Positions 18,801-28,866 of a stretch of 64,000 nucleotides of DNA are shown here, piece after piece. The position numbers and the translations under genes are program-made. Source of the stretch: Aureispira sp. CCB-E (GTDB taxonomy: Bacteria; Bacteroidota; Bacteroidia; Chitinophagales; Saprospiraceae); NCBI RefSeq assembly GCF_031326345.1, contig NZ_CP133671.1, positions 3,782,001 through 3,846,000 of the forward strand, given 5' to 3'. Each line of letters opens with the position of its first letter. Position 1 is the first letter of the stretch. Under the pieces are notes generated by a model that made no database searches, was not told the DNA's origin, and was given only the letters and a program-made list of their open reading frames with translations.

Positions 18801-21800
18801 TTATTGAAGCACTAATTTTCTGATTTCTGAAAAATGTTCACCTTTAATTTGCACCAAATAGACAGCAGCAGGGAGTTCCGATAAATTTAAATCTAGATGA
18901 CTCTGCCCTGTTTTAATTAAACTTGTTTGGATGGTCTTACCACTCATATCCGTTATCAAAACATTCAAATCCTCTTTAGCGGCTTTGTTTAGTAGGATGC
19001 TAGCTAACCCACTCGTTGGATTGGGTAGTAAGGAAATATTGAGTCGTTGAGTGTTGGTTTGATTGATGCCAACAATAACTGAAAACGTTTGTGTACTGGT
19101 ACAAGCTCCGTTGTTAATGGTTAGTGTGATTGTGTAAGAGCCTGCGGTTGCGTATGTATGTGTAGGGTTTTGCTGAGTAGAAGTCGTGTTATCTCCAAAA
19201 TCCCAAAACCAGCTTGTTGCCCCAATAGATGCATCTGTAAAACTGACAATATTATTGTTATTGGTATAAGAGAAGTTACTAACAACTGGAGTGATGGTAA
19301 CGGTGTCTAGGGCAGAGATACATTGAGGCTCTCGCACTTCAAAATCGTATAGATAGTAATAATAACCAGTAGGATTGGTCGTTGCCGAGGAATTGTTGAT
19401 GGTCATATATCCTCCCAAAGTATAAGGGAAACTGGCTCCACTACTATTTCTGTATAAATTGACATTATTACCACCTATATTATAATTACCAGCAGCAGGT
19501 ACCATCAAATTTAAGTTGACACGTTGAACACCATCTGCCAAGTTTACAGTGACTTGGTCTACGATACCATTGCCACTAGGAGGCGTTCCGTCATTGTTTG
19601 TACCGTTGGCTAGATAGAATGTACGAGGACCGGCACCGTCTGCGTCTACCCACGCAGAGACAATTTCGAAACTTTGATTGGCTGTAAAGTTTAATGCTCC
19701 GTGATAAGCCGAAGCATGATAGCCACCCGCTCCAATCGTATTATCACTAGGACCAACATATTGAGAAGCTGCGCCAACCGCATTTTCAACATAATAAGTT
19801 TGAGTAGAACCAACATTAGGTACCGCCAATGTATCACCAATGTAAACAATGTTATTGGCTATGTTTTTCCACTGCGCCACTCCTGTAACTGTTGCAGGAA
19901 CAAAAGCGGTATCTCCTGCACAAACTTCAATATTATTAACAACAGGAGTAGGAGGCAAGGCAATAGTTACTTGTTGAGTGGTAGAGTCCATGCCTACTGT
20001 ATTGGTGACAACTAGTTTTACAGTATAGACACCACTAGCACTATAGGTATGTGTAGGATTTTGTATGGTAGATGTATTGCCGTCTCCAAAATCCCATGCC
20101 CAAGATTGAGGTATATCCGTACTATTATCTGTAAAAGAAATAGTAGTAATACAAGCATTGTTGCTATTGGGACTAAATGCAGCCACAGGCGGAGCAGTTG
20201 CTGTTTGACAAATAGGAGGCAAATCAAAGGCCTCTGTTTGGTCAGAGCGGCTTGCTGGACTTCCTTGATCCGCGCTATATCCAAAACCTCTCTTAGCAAA
20301 AACGCCCCAAATTAAACATCTGTGTGCACCATTGTACAATAATTGGTCGGCTTGTAGAATAGCATCTCGTCCATCAATCATACCTGGATTGCAAGGTTGT
20401 AGTTTTAAACCTTCGATCACTAAGTTCATAGCAATATTATTGCCTCCTGTTCCATTGTATAAATCAGGATCAGGGATACCACCATATTGGTCAATTAGTG
20501 CCCATGTTAAATCCCAAAGCACTGTAGCAAAGATAAATCCTACCCCATGCGGTTCTGATATTTGACCCGCATTATTAGATGCACCATAAGTATAGGGATT
20601 GACAGCAAAATCTGTGGAGTAAGGCGCAGGTCGAATGCCTTGTCCTGTTACAGGTTGATTGGATGCGTAAGTTCCAATACCACGGACATCAGCGCCCAAA
20701 TCGCCAGGCTCAATGGTTAACATTAAACCAAACCAATCGCTCCAGCCTTCTCCCATTTGTTCTGCGTTGCTCAAACAGTTGGCATTGTTAGCGCCACCTG
20801 TTAGACGAGTTGAAATACCATGCCCATATTCATGAGCAATGATCCCATTGTCCAAATCTCCATCTTTTACATTACTAGGTGTCCCTCCATTGCTAATGGT
20901 TGCGTTAACAATTCCTGCTGCCATTTGTGCTTTAATGGCATTGCCATCATTTTGCTCAATCATAATGGATGGAATGGTAATAGTGTTGCTAGCTCCTCCC
21001 ATTTGGAAAGGAGCACCTGCTACATTGTTCACAATAATAGCAGCAACAGCGCCCGCATTTTGTGCAGCTTCAACTTTAGCAACAAAAGAACAGTTTCCAC
21101 GATCAATAACCACAATTTTTCCTGACAAAGAAGCGGCATTCGTAACTGTTTCGCAGCCATCGTTAATAGGGGCGGTATTGTCTTCTATCAAAGCTAAATC
21201 AGCGGTAATAGGAGTTGTTGGAAGTCCAGGACCAAAGGAGGCATCAGCTGCATTGTAACTACCAGCGATGCCTGAAGGGCTATTGACATCCAAATAATTG
21301 CCGCCGCTGCCACCTGCACTGTTCCATAGGTACATTTGCATTCTTGGGTTTCCGCCATCTGGAGGTGTTGCAAAGTTGGCGTTGTTTGTTCCACCACCAT
21401 CTTGGGCTTCTGCCAAAACTTGGTCGTCGGCTATGCCTCCACGCCCATAGTTGTTGAACTGAAAATTACCACCTGCTTCATCAAAACCATAACGATACCA
21501 AATATCGTGCATCATGTTGTTCATGTAAAATAGATTGGTGATGGCAGCAGGTTGATAAGTGCTAGGATTGGCTGTTGCATTATAAGGAAAATTGAACTCC
21601 AAAACATTGGTTCCATCAGGACTAAAACCTGGAGCGTTATTATCAGCAGCATCCTCATAAGCATAAACATTGTTTCCTCTTGTGATGGTATACTCTGCTC
21701 CATTTGCCCCATTGGTGTCATGCCAACCATATGGCGAAGCAAGCGTATCGGCAGGATTGGTTACAATCGAACGAGTTCCATGACTGGGGCTTTCTAAAGG

Positions 21801-22547
21801 CAGTGCAAACACAGTATATTGATCAGGCTGCAGCATTGTTTCAGGCGCACTAAAATTAGTTGGTGGTTTCAAAAAGGTGTTATGGTTTTTATTATGGCAT
21901 TTTGAAAATGGGGAATGAACGAAATTGCAGTGAATGACCCAATCGTTTTTATCAATCAAAATACCTGTTTGGGCATCTATTCGTACCGACCACCAATGTG
22001 CTGCGTCTAACGTGTAAATGGATAAGTCCCAAACCAATTTTACCTCATCATCAGAGCTAGCATGATACATTAATCGTACGGGAATGTTTTCTTTTGAAAT
22101 GCCTCCTGTATTGTATATAAAATGATGCTTGCTGATAGGTTCTAGAGCTTTTAGAGCTGTTGGTGTTTTTAATTCCAATTGTTTGGCAGCAAGCTGAATG
22201 GCCTGAACTGGGTTAATGGTTGGAGTTGTGTAGTTAGCCTTTTGAGAAAGTCTAGTTATTAGGCGATTTCCCATGCTAAGAACTTTACTATCTTTCAAAG
22301 CAAAATTTGCTATTCCGTTGGATACAGGTATTCCCTGATGCTCTTGCTGTATGTAGACATGTGTTACACCACTAGTACTTGAAGTATGATGACTAGTTAT
22401 ACTCCAATGAAGGATGTCTTGAGAAGTTAAGTTTTGTTCTTTGTGATTTTTGTCTAGAAATTGTTGAATAACCGTAGAAGTGTTTTGAGCATGAAGCGTT
22501 GCTGTACTGAGCAAAAAACTCAGTAGCATAAAGGCGAGTTGTTTCAT
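18801..22547 (-). CDS. M36 (fungalysin) metallopeptidase with PA, PKD and T9SS domains, paralogue 2
   Basis: A 1248-residue secreted zinc protease with the same architecture as its neighbours: signal peptide ending LHAQ (about 21), FTP propeptide, M36 core with the PA insert, PKD, beta domain, PKD and a T9SS tail (LLPNPTSG to RKLVLQ). Ligands are HEYGH (His572, Glu573, His576) with GEGWSDW downstream. FTP, PA and catalytic segments are nearer to paralogue 3 than to paralogue 1. A strong hairpin follows it and another precedes it, so it is a separate transcript rather than part of an operon. Three independent copies suggest gene dosage or substrate diversification. Confidence 0.93.
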   Translation of the reverse strand: MKQLAFMLLSFLLSTATLHAQNTSTVIQQFLDKNHKEQNLTSQDILHWSITSHHTSSTSGVTHVYIQQEHQGIPVSNGIANFALKDSKVLSMGNRLITRLSQKANYTTPTINPVQAIQLAAKQLELKTPTALKALEPISKHHFIYNTGGISKENIPVRLMYHASSDDEVKLVWDLSIYTLDAAHWWSVRIDAQTGILIDKNDWVIHCNFVHSPFSKCHNKNHNTFLKPPTNFSAPETMLQPDQYTVFALPLESPSHGTRSIVTNPADTLASPYGWHDTNGANGAEYTITRGNNVYAYEDAADNNAPGFSPDGTNVLEFNFPYNATANPSTYQPAAITNLFYMNNMMHDIWYRYGFDEAGGNFQFNNYGRGGIADDQVLAEAQDGGGTNNANFATPPDGGNPRMQMYLWNSAGGSGGNYLDVNSPSGIAGSYNAADASFGPGLPTTPITADLALIEDNTAPINDGCETVTNAASLSGKIVVIDRGNCSFVAKVEAAQNAGAVAAIIVNNVAGAPFQMGGASNTITIPSIMIEQNDGNAIKAQMAAGIVNATISNGGTPSNVKDGDLDNGIIAHEYGHGISTRLTGGANNANCLSNAEQMGEGWSDWFGLMLTIEPGDLGADVRGIGTYASNQPVTGQGIRPAPYSTDFAVNPYTYGASNNAGQISEPHGVGFIFATVLWDLTWALIDQYGGIPDPDLYNGTGGNNIAMNLVIEGLKLQPCNPGMIDGRDAILQADQLLYNGAHRCLIWGVFAKRGFGYSADQGSPASRSDQTEAFDLPPICQTATAPPVAAFSPNSNNACITTISFTDNSTDIPQSWAWDFGDGNTSTIQNPTHTYSASGVYTVKLVVTNTVGMDSTTQQVTIALPPTPVVNNIEVCAGDTAFVPATVTGVAQWKNIANNIVYIGDTLAVPNVGSTQTYYVENAVGAASQYVGPSDNTIGAGGYHASAYHGALNFTANQSFEIVSAWVDADGAGPRTFYLANGTNNDGTPPSGNGIVDQVTVNLADGVQRVNLNLMVPAAGNYNIGGNNVNLYRNSSGASFPYTLGGYMTINNSSATTNPTGYYYYLYDFEVREPQCISALDTVTITPVVSNFSYTNNNNIVSFTDASIGATSWFWDFGDNTTSTQQNPTHTYATAGSYTITLTINNGACTSTQTFSVIVGINQTNTQRLNISLLPNPTSGLASILLNKAAKEDLNVLITDMSGKTIQTSLIKTGQSHLDLNLSELPAAVYLVQIKGEHFSEIRKLVLQ

Positions 22548-22614
22548 AATAGTAACAATTGAATTTGTTGTACTGTAAAAAAAATATCAGATTGGTGTAT
22601 TACGGGGAGATGTT

Positions 22615-22636
22615 GTGAAAATACATTTTTATTTGG
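22615..22636 (-). promoter_or_regulatory. upstream motif shared with M36 paralogue 1
   Basis: Counterpart of the 18620-18641 motif (20 of 22 bases the same), 68 bases upstream of paralogue 2. Just above it, CAATTGGGTAAATA (22662-22675) recurs in inverted sense at 26594-26607 ahead of paralogue 3. Confidence 0.4.
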
Positions 22637-22749
22637 CAAAAACTCACTTGATTGAAATTATCAATTGGGTAAATAGAAAATATATGGCTAAAATTTTACA
22701 AAAAGTTAAGGGGGATTGTTTTGTGAAACCTTAGTTTTGGAAAAAAGGA

Positions 22750-22783
22750 AATCCCTACTGTTGACTTTTCAACAGTAGGGATT
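22750..22783 (-). terminator. terminator of M36 paralogue 3
   Basis: A perfect 15-bp stem (AATCCCTACTGTTGA at 22750-22764 with its complement at 22769-22783) with a 4-base loop. On the minus strand it is followed by U-rich sequence. It lies 41 bases after the stop at 22824. Confidence 0.88.
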
Positions 22784-22823
22784 GGTTGGAAATGTATTAT
22801 GATGGACTTTTGCCCAAGGTATT

Positions 22824-25800
22824 TTATTCTTTAATTAATTTTCTTACTTCAGAGAAGTTCAAGCCATAAATCGACACGATGTACACTGCACTAGGCAATT
22901 GTTCTATGTTCATTGTGAATTCTGTCAGACCTCTTTTTAAAGTCGCTGTTTGAAGCACCTTGCCTTCAATGCTTGAAATTTGTACTGTCAAGTCTTCTGA
23001 TGCAGCTTGATTTAGGCGCAACGTAGCCCAGCCACTAGCGGGATTTGGAAGCAAAGTAACCATTGGCATCGCTTGGTTGGGAGTACGAACACCTAAAATG
23101 CCATTGATAATTTGAGTCGAAGTACAAGCATCACCATTGATTGTTAACGACACTGTATAAGCATTTCCGTTGGGGTAAGTGTGTACAGGGTTTTGCTGTG
23201 TAGATGTTGTTCCATCACCAAAATCCCAAAACCAAGAAGTCGCCCCAGAAGATCCGTCTGAAAAAGTAAATGTATTGTTGGTATTTGTATAGGTGAAGTA
23301 ACTAGATACTGGAATAGCAAATGCTGTATCTTGAGGAGACACACAGCGCGGTTCCCTAACTTGTAGGTTATAAAAATAATAATAACTATCGTTTGGTGCA
23401 CTTGAAGAAGAACTGCTATTGATTGATATTAAACCAGGAATAGTGTACGGGTAAGAAGCGCCTGTTGTGTTGATATAGAGATCGGGTGTTTCACTTCCTA
23501 AATTATAATTTCCAGAATCAGGAACAGATAAATTAAGCAACACTTCTTGCCATCCTGCACGCAAAAATACAGTGGCATCATCTATAACAGTTGTTGGAAC
23601 AGTTCCCGTTGTATTTTCGTCTTTTGCTAAGAGAAAGGTTCGTACACCGTCTCCTTCGGCATACACCCACGTAGAAACAATTTCTAAAGCTTGATCAGCT
23701 CTGAAATTTAAAGCACCATAAGGAGAGTTGTCTAGCGTAGCCATACCAATAGAGCTATCTGGAGCACCAATAAATTGAGAGGGAGTGCCTGTTAGATTTT
23801 CTGCGTAGTATCTTCGGATAGAGCCAACATTAGGAACCCATAATGTATCTCCTTGTTGAATAATCGTATTAGTCATATCTTTCCATTGAATAGTTCCACT
23901 GCCTGTAGCGACTAACATAGCTGTATCTCCTGGGCATACTTCATCGCCAATCGCAATTGGAGCGGGCGGTAATGTGATTGTAATTTGTTGTGTCATCGTA
24001 TCACTGCCCATATTATTGGTAACAATCAATTGAACATCATAAACACCATCTGAGATATAAGCATGAGATGGATTCTGTTGGTTAGAGGTAGCACCGTCGC
24101 CAAAGTCCCACAACCATTGTTGAGGAGTGGAGGTGCTAGAATCTGTAAATGAAATTATAGAAACACAACTATTTAATGAACTAGGTGTAAATGCTGCAAT
24201 TGGTGGAGCTGCGGCAATCATACAAACAGGGGAAAGATCAAATGCTTCCGTTTGATCTACTCGACTAGCAGAACTTCCTTGATTGGCACTAAAACCAAAG
24301 CCCCGCTTGGCAAAAACTTCCCAAATAAGGCATTCATGTGCGCCATTGTATAACAATTGATCTGCTTGTAAGATAGCATCTCGACCATCAATCATACCAG
24401 GGCTACAAGGTTGTAATTTTAATCCTTCAATAATTAAATTCATAGCAATATTATTTCCTCCTGTACCATTGTACACATCTGGGTCAGGCGTACCGCCATA
24501 AAAATCAATCAAAGCCCAGTTCAAATCCCAAAGAGCAGTAGCAAATATAAACCCAACGCCATGAGGTTGAGAAATTGCACTAGCATTATTAGAATTGCCA
24601 TAAGTATATGGATTGACAGCAAAATCAGTAGAATAAGGTGCAGGACGAATACCAGGTCCTGTATTGGGTTCTCCTTTGACATAAGTGCCAATACCTCTAA
24701 TATCTGTGCCCTGATCACCAGGTTCTAAGGTCAACATGAGACCAAACCAGTCGCTCCATCCTTCACCCATTTGTTCTGCATTGTGTAAACATCCTGAGTT
24801 GCTTCCTCCTCCAGTAAGACGAGTTGAGATACCATGACCATATTCATGTGCGATGATTCCATTATCTAAGTCACTGTCCTTGTCACTAATGCCAGCATTA
24901 TCAATAGAACCAGAAACTGGACCAGAGAGGAGTTCTGTTTTGATAGGATTCGCACTAGATGGCAAAATCATAATCGAAGGAATTGTGATAGGACTACTAG
25001 GGGTACCGCCCATTACAAAAAGAAAGCCTAGGTTATTGACAATAACAACGGCAACTGCACCAGCATTTTGTGCTGCCAAAACTTTCTCTGCAAAACTACA
25101 AGTACCTTGGTCTATTAGTACAATTTTTCCATTTAATTGTGCTGCATTGACGATACTGTCACAACCATCATTGGTTGGAGATACAGCATCTTCTAATACA
25201 ACAAGATCTGCCGTGATTGGAATAGCAGGAAGTTCAGGACCAAAGGCTGCACTTGAAGCCATATAAGTACCAGCTAGATTGCTTGGGCTATTGATGGTTA
25301 AAAAATGCCCAGTATTACTACTAAATGGCCAAATATACATTTGCATTCTAGGGCGTAACCCATCTGGAGGAGTGGCGAAGTTCGCATTGTTGATTCCACT
25401 ACCATCTTGGGTTTCTGCACGAACATAGTCTCCTGCTAATCCACCATTATTGTAGTTGTTTTGTTGAAAATTGCCACTAGCTTCATCAAACCCATAACGA
25501 TACCAAATATCATGCATCATATTATTCATATAAAAGAGGTTTGTAACAGCGGCATCTATATACGTTGGAGGTTGAGCTCCATTGGTGTAAGGGAAGTTAA
25601 ATTCTAAAATAGAGCCACCATCAGGACTATAGCCAGGACTATTGGTATCGGAAGTATCTTCATAGGCATACACATTGTTCCCTCTTGTAATTGTATATTC
25701 AGCACCAATATTGCCATCGGTATCGTGCCAACCGAAAGGAGAAGCAGCAGTGTCGGAAGGAGCCGTAACAATAGATCGAGTTCCATGTGAAGGACTTTCG

Positions 25801-26534
25801 GTAGGCAAAGCAAAAACTGTATATTGGTTTGGAGCCAACATTTTTTCTGGTGCTTGGTAAGATTGCGGTTGATGTGTATGATGCTTGCATTTGCTAAAAG
25901 GCGAGTTGTCGAAACGGCAATGGGTTACCCAATCGTTTTGATCTAATAAATCACCTGTTTGAGCATCAAGACGTACTGACCACCAGTGAGCAGCATCTAA
26001 GGTATAAATTGATAAGTCCCAAACTAATCGAATGGCTCCTGTTGTTGTTGAATAATACATTAGTTGAACAGGGATGTTTTCTAGTGAAATATTACCGCTG
26101 TTGTAAATGAAGTGTTTATTGCTTAAGGCGTCAATCGTTTTTAATCCTGTCGGTTTAGGCAAATTTAATGCCTTGGCTGCTAAGTGAATGGCTTGTTGGG
26201 GAGAGATTGTAGGTGTTGTGTAGTTACTATTTTGAGCAATATGATCTACTAATCTATTCCCCATGCTAAAGACTTTACCATCTTTGAGCGCAAAGTTGGC
26301 TACTCCATTAAAAACAGGAATACCTTGATGCATTTGCCGTATATAAACATGTATAGCGCCACTTTGCTTAGATTTGTGATGGTTAGTAACTGTCCATCCT
26401 GTGATGTCTTCAGAGGTAAGGTGAAGTTCTTGTTGTTTTTGTTCTAAAAATGCTTGAATGATTTCTGATGAACTCTGGGCAAAAAGAGAGGTGCTTCCTA
26501 ATAGGTACAATAGTGCAATTTGTAGTACTTTCAT
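22824..26534 (-). CDS. M36 (fungalysin) metallopeptidase with PA, PKD and T9SS domains, paralogue 3
   Basis: This is the third tandem M36 protease. The frame is open to an ATG at 26612, but the signal peptide MKVLQIALLYLLGSTSLFAQ starts at 26534, so that start is preferred (1236 residues). Order: FTP propeptide, M36 core with HEYGH (His563, Glu564, His567) and GEGWSDW, a PA insert, two PKD domains (WDFGDGATS, WDFGDGTTS), an intervening beta domain and a T9SS tail (LLPNPASG to VRKLIKE). The PA domain has diverged most in its loop (SGPVSGSIDNAG). It is predicted to be secreted through T9SS and activated outside the cell. Confidence 0.92.
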   Translation of the reverse strand: MKVLQIALLYLLGSTSLFAQSSSEIIQAFLEQKQQELHLTSEDITGWTVTNHHKSKQSGAIHVYIRQMHQGIPVFNGVANFALKDGKVFSMGNRLVDHIAQNSNYTTPTISPQQAIHLAAKALNLPKPTGLKTIDALSNKHFIYNSGNISLENIPVQLMYYSTTTGAIRLVWDLSIYTLDAAHWWSVRLDAQTGDLLDQNDWVTHCRFDNSPFSKCKHHTHQPQSYQAPEKMLAPNQYTVFALPTESPSHGTRSIVTAPSDTAASPFGWHDTDGNIGAEYTITRGNNVYAYEDTSDTNSPGYSPDGGSILEFNFPYTNGAQPPTYIDAAVTNLFYMNNMMHDIWYRYGFDEASGNFQQNNYNNGGLAGDYVRAETQDGSGINNANFATPPDGLRPRMQMYIWPFSSNTGHFLTINSPSNLAGTYMASSAAFGPELPAIPITADLVVLEDAVSPTNDGCDSIVNAAQLNGKIVLIDQGTCSFAEKVLAAQNAGAVAVVIVNNLGFLFVMGGTPSSPITIPSIMILPSSANPIKTELLSGPVSGSIDNAGISDKDSDLDNGIIAHEYGHGISTRLTGGGSNSGCLHNAEQMGEGWSDWFGLMLTLEPGDQGTDIRGIGTYVKGEPNTGPGIRPAPYSTDFAVNPYTYGNSNNASAISQPHGVGFIFATALWDLNWALIDFYGGTPDPDVYNGTGGNNIAMNLIIEGLKLQPCSPGMIDGRDAILQADQLLYNGAHECLIWEVFAKRGFGFSANQGSSASRVDQTEAFDLSPVCMIAAAPPIAAFTPSSLNSCVSIISFTDSSTSTPQQWLWDFGDGATSNQQNPSHAYISDGVYDVQLIVTNNMGSDTMTQQITITLPPAPIAIGDEVCPGDTAMLVATGSGTIQWKDMTNTIIQQGDTLWVPNVGSIRRYYAENLTGTPSQFIGAPDSSIGMATLDNSPYGALNFRADQALEIVSTWVYAEGDGVRTFLLAKDENTTGTVPTTVIDDATVFLRAGWQEVLLNLSVPDSGNYNLGSETPDLYINTTGASYPYTIPGLISINSSSSSSAPNDSYYYFYNLQVREPRCVSPQDTAFAIPVSSYFTYTNTNNTFTFSDGSSGATSWFWDFGDGTTSTQQNPVHTYPNGNAYTVSLTINGDACTSTQIINGILGVRTPNQAMPMVTLLPNPASGWATLRLNQAASEDLTVQISSIEGKVLQTATLKRGLTEFTMNIEQLPSAVYIVSIYGLNFSEVRKLIKE

Positions 26535-27019
26535 GTTGAGATATAAATTTATACGATCTATTGAATTAACATCGTTTTCTGAGTTGTTGTAAATATTTAC
26601 CCAATTGAACATTGATCAACTTGACTAAAGTTGACTTCATGAAAACGACATAATTTGTAGATCGTATATGTAAAGTAAGGAACTCGTTAATATGAATTTG
26701 TTGTGTTGCTCAAAGTACGTGTTTATAGGGGGATAAAAAAGGAATCCAAATTATTTGATAGGAATATGACAAAGTGAAATTGTTCTCCAAAGACTCAATA
26801 TTATATCTATTATAAAAACAGTTTGATAGAAATACCTTTTTTATATTAAACTCTATTAAATAAATACTTAAAAGCAAAAAAAATGACAAAAAAAGAGACT
26901 CAAAGAGAAAGGAATAGAAATTTAGAAACCTTTTTTTTGAGGTTTTTATGTTTTGGGCAAAAATGTAAAAAAAGTAATCAATGAGAACTTTATAATAAGG
27001 GGTTCTAGAAAGGTTGTCT
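26535..27019. other. intergenic upstream of M36 paralogue 3
   Basis: No gene seen. It holds a small dyad, TCAACTT-GACTA-AAGTTGA (26616-26634), and the 14-base block 26594-26607 found inverted ahead of paralogue 2. The rest is homopolymer-rich AT sequence. Confidence 0.45.
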
Positions 27020-27316
27020 TTAGTTTAGAGAAAAAGTGCGTTTTCGTTCCTTTGTATGGTGAAACATTAGTGGTGAAATCGAAGGTATCATGAATTCAGT
27101 CAGTGGTAGTTGATTGATCAAGGTCATAATTTCAAATTCATTGTCTGCTTTAGCGACCATCCAAAGCTTAGAACGGTTCAATGCCAAGGTGTACGATTTT
27201 ATAATGCCTTTTTCTATAAATGAATTGACAAAAACTCGTTGATGTGGAATGTTGTCAGTAAACTCTTTTGTAAAAGCATTCAACAACTCAAATTCGATCA
27301 TATATAGTTGTTCCAT
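27020..27316 (-). CDS. small conserved alpha+beta protein (muconolactone-isomerase-like fold)
   Basis: A 98-residue soluble protein with no signal. Its pattern (MIEFELLNAFTKEFTDNIPHQRVFVNSFIEKGIIKSYTL, residues 6-44, then KLWMVAKADNEFEIMTLINQLPL) looks like a ferredoxin-fold, dimeric alpha-beta barrel protein of the YciI/muconolactone isomerase kind. The end, FMIPSISPLMFHH, is a motif I associate with a Bacteroidota-restricted family of unknown function. It stands alone, divergent from the S24 repressor gene 470 bases away. The start codon ATG 27316 is reasonable; an internal Met at position 6 is an alternative. Confidence 0.7.
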   Translation of the reverse strand: MEQLYMIEFELLNAFTKEFTDNIPHQRVFVNSFIEKGIIKSYTLALNRSKLWMVAKADNEFEIMTLINQLPLTEFMIPSISPLMFHHTKERKRTFSLN

Positions 27317-27661
27317 GAAAATTATTGTCTTGTTAGTAATTAGTTAGGTAGTTTTATTTACTTAGCAATGCAGTTAATTATTGATTCATGGGTTGAGAGA
27401 ATGTAAAAAAAAATAAATAGAGAGAGGAAAAGAAATTTAATTCCTATTTAACTTAAAGTACATTTTAAATTAATGTACAATTCAAATCAGAGACAAGTGT
27501 TCTAAAAAAGAGATAAAAACTATCACTTTTATACTAAAATAATAGATTGTTTAATTTATTTGCGTAAATAATTGCTTATTCCTCTATAATCTGCTACATT
27601 TACAGTTGTCAGTCTTTTGCGTAGATTCAATACGCAATATAATTAAAGGTTAAATCTCAAT
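27317..27661. other. intergenic between divergent genes
   Basis: Very AT-rich; no gene seen. Promoters for the small protein and for the S24 repressor should lie here, but no full -33/-7 pair is convincing. Confidence 0.4.
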
Positions 27662-27732
27662 AAAAATCAAATCTCTAAAAATTTTGTATTTTCGAAATAC
27701 ATCATGTTGATTATCTGTTAGATTTGATTTTT
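27662..27732. promoter_or_regulatory. long-spaced inverted repeat upstream of the S24 repressor
   Basis: AAAAATCAAATCT (27662-27674) has a perfect inverted copy at 27720-27732, 45 bases apart, ending 55 bases before the repressor gene. Between them lies an imperfect palindrome, GTATTTTCGAAATAC. Position and symmetry fit an autoregulatory operator pair for a CI/LexA-like dimer. Confidence 0.4.
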
Positions 27733-27787
27733 GAGCCTACTCATATTAGAAGGGATCAATATTTTCTACTTTTAAAGTATTAAGGTT

Positions 27788-28627
27788 ATGAATAGTGTTG
27801 TAACACAGCGTTTTATAAATTGTCACAATAAGTTAAAGAAAGACCAAAGAATACGTTCTAGTCGTCAATTTGCACTGTCTTTAGATTATTTGCCTCAAAG
27901 TTTGAGCGAAATTCTTAAAAATCGAAGAGATGTGACAATAGAGTTGCTTCGAAAGGCTATAGAGAAATATAAAGTCAATCCTGTTTATTTGTTTACAGGA
28001 GAAGGACCTATGTTTATGAAAGAAGAAGCTCACAAAGATTTTCGCGTGTTGACTATCGTAACAGATCCACAGAATGACGAACGAATTGTGCATGTTCCTA
28101 TGCCTGCACAGGCAGGGTATGCCTCCGATCTAGGTGATCCAACTTTTGTACAGAATTTGCCCTCTTATTCCTTACCAGATTACAAGTATAAGGTAGGTAC
28201 TCATCGATCTTTTGATGTAGCAGGAGATAGTATGGAGCCAACACTTTATGAAGGAGATAAGGTTATATGTAGCTATTTGGAGCCGACTCTTTGGGAAACA
28301 TCAGTTAAGAAAAATTATGTGTATGTTATTGTGACACATGGTGATGTTTTGGTTAAAAGAGTCCACAATAAAATTAAAGCTGATAAAGCATTGACACTAT
28401 TTTCTGACAATGCTTATTATGAACCCTTCGATGTCAAATTAAGCGAAATTAAAGAAATATGGTATGTCAGAGCTAAAATAAGCCCTTTCTTACCTTCTCC
28501 TCAGAATATTAAAAATATTCTAAGAGAAGAAGTCGGTGATTTAAAAGATACCATGATGCAGCAATCTACAATTATAGAAAATCTTTACAAAACTATAGAA
28601 GAATTAGCCTCGATTAAAAAGAAATAA
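27788..28627 (+). CDS. CI/LexA-like transcriptional repressor, S24 peptidase family
   Basis: A 279-residue regulator. An N-terminal helix-turn-helix-like region (about 5-75, with SRQFALSLDYLPQSLSEIL) precedes an S24 domain (about 100-230). The autocleavage bond is visible as Ala109-Gly110 (AQAGYA), the nucleophile as Ser148 in GDSMEPTL and the general base as Lys190 in VLVKRV. A helical tail (235-279) ends in Lys. The full cleavage triad implies RecA-stimulated or autonomous self-cleavage, as in LexA and phage CI. There is no phage or SOS gene nearby, so it is a solitary regulator; its targets are unknown and autoregulation is likely. Confidence 0.85.
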   Translation: MNSVVTQRFINCHNKLKKDQRIRSSRQFALSLDYLPQSLSEILKNRRDVTIELLRKAIEKYKVNPVYLFTGEGPMFMKEEAHKDFRVLTIVTDPQNDERIVHVPMPAQAGYASDLGDPTFVQNLPSYSLPDYKYKVGTHRSFDVAGDSMEPTLYEGDKVICSYLEPTLWETSVKKNYVYVIVTHGDVLVKRVHNKIKADKALTLFSDNAYYEPFDVKLSEIKEIWYVRAKISPFLPSPQNIKNILREEVGDLKDTMMQQSTIIENLYKTIEELASIKKK

Positions 28628-28866
28628 GTAGCCCTATGATTTTTCGAGTCTGAAGCAGGGGGGAGTTTTGGGCTATGTTTTTATTAAGTAGTTTTAATTG
28701 TTTGATTGTTAGTTTTTTAAACTGCATAGATGCTTGTGCCTAATTTTGGAATGCTTTCAAAACTCAAAAAAAGATTCCGAAATCTATTGGTTTTAAGCAA
28801 AACATTCTGTTTGTTTGTGAACTATTGTATTTATGTTTTGTTTTGATGTAAGCTAAATTGTTTTTA

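Noticed and set aside
16888..25266. Antisense open frames of 116 to 139 codons at the same place in all three M36 genes (16888-17238, 20839-21258, 24853-25266)
   Set aside because: They mirror the conserved PA-domain coding sequence, and their translated sequence is low in information and not preserved beyond what the sense strand imposes.
26616..26634. Small dyad TCAACTT-GACTA-AAGTTGA upstream of M36 paralogue 3
   Set aside because: A 7-bp stem without conservation ahead of the other two paralogues; could be chance.
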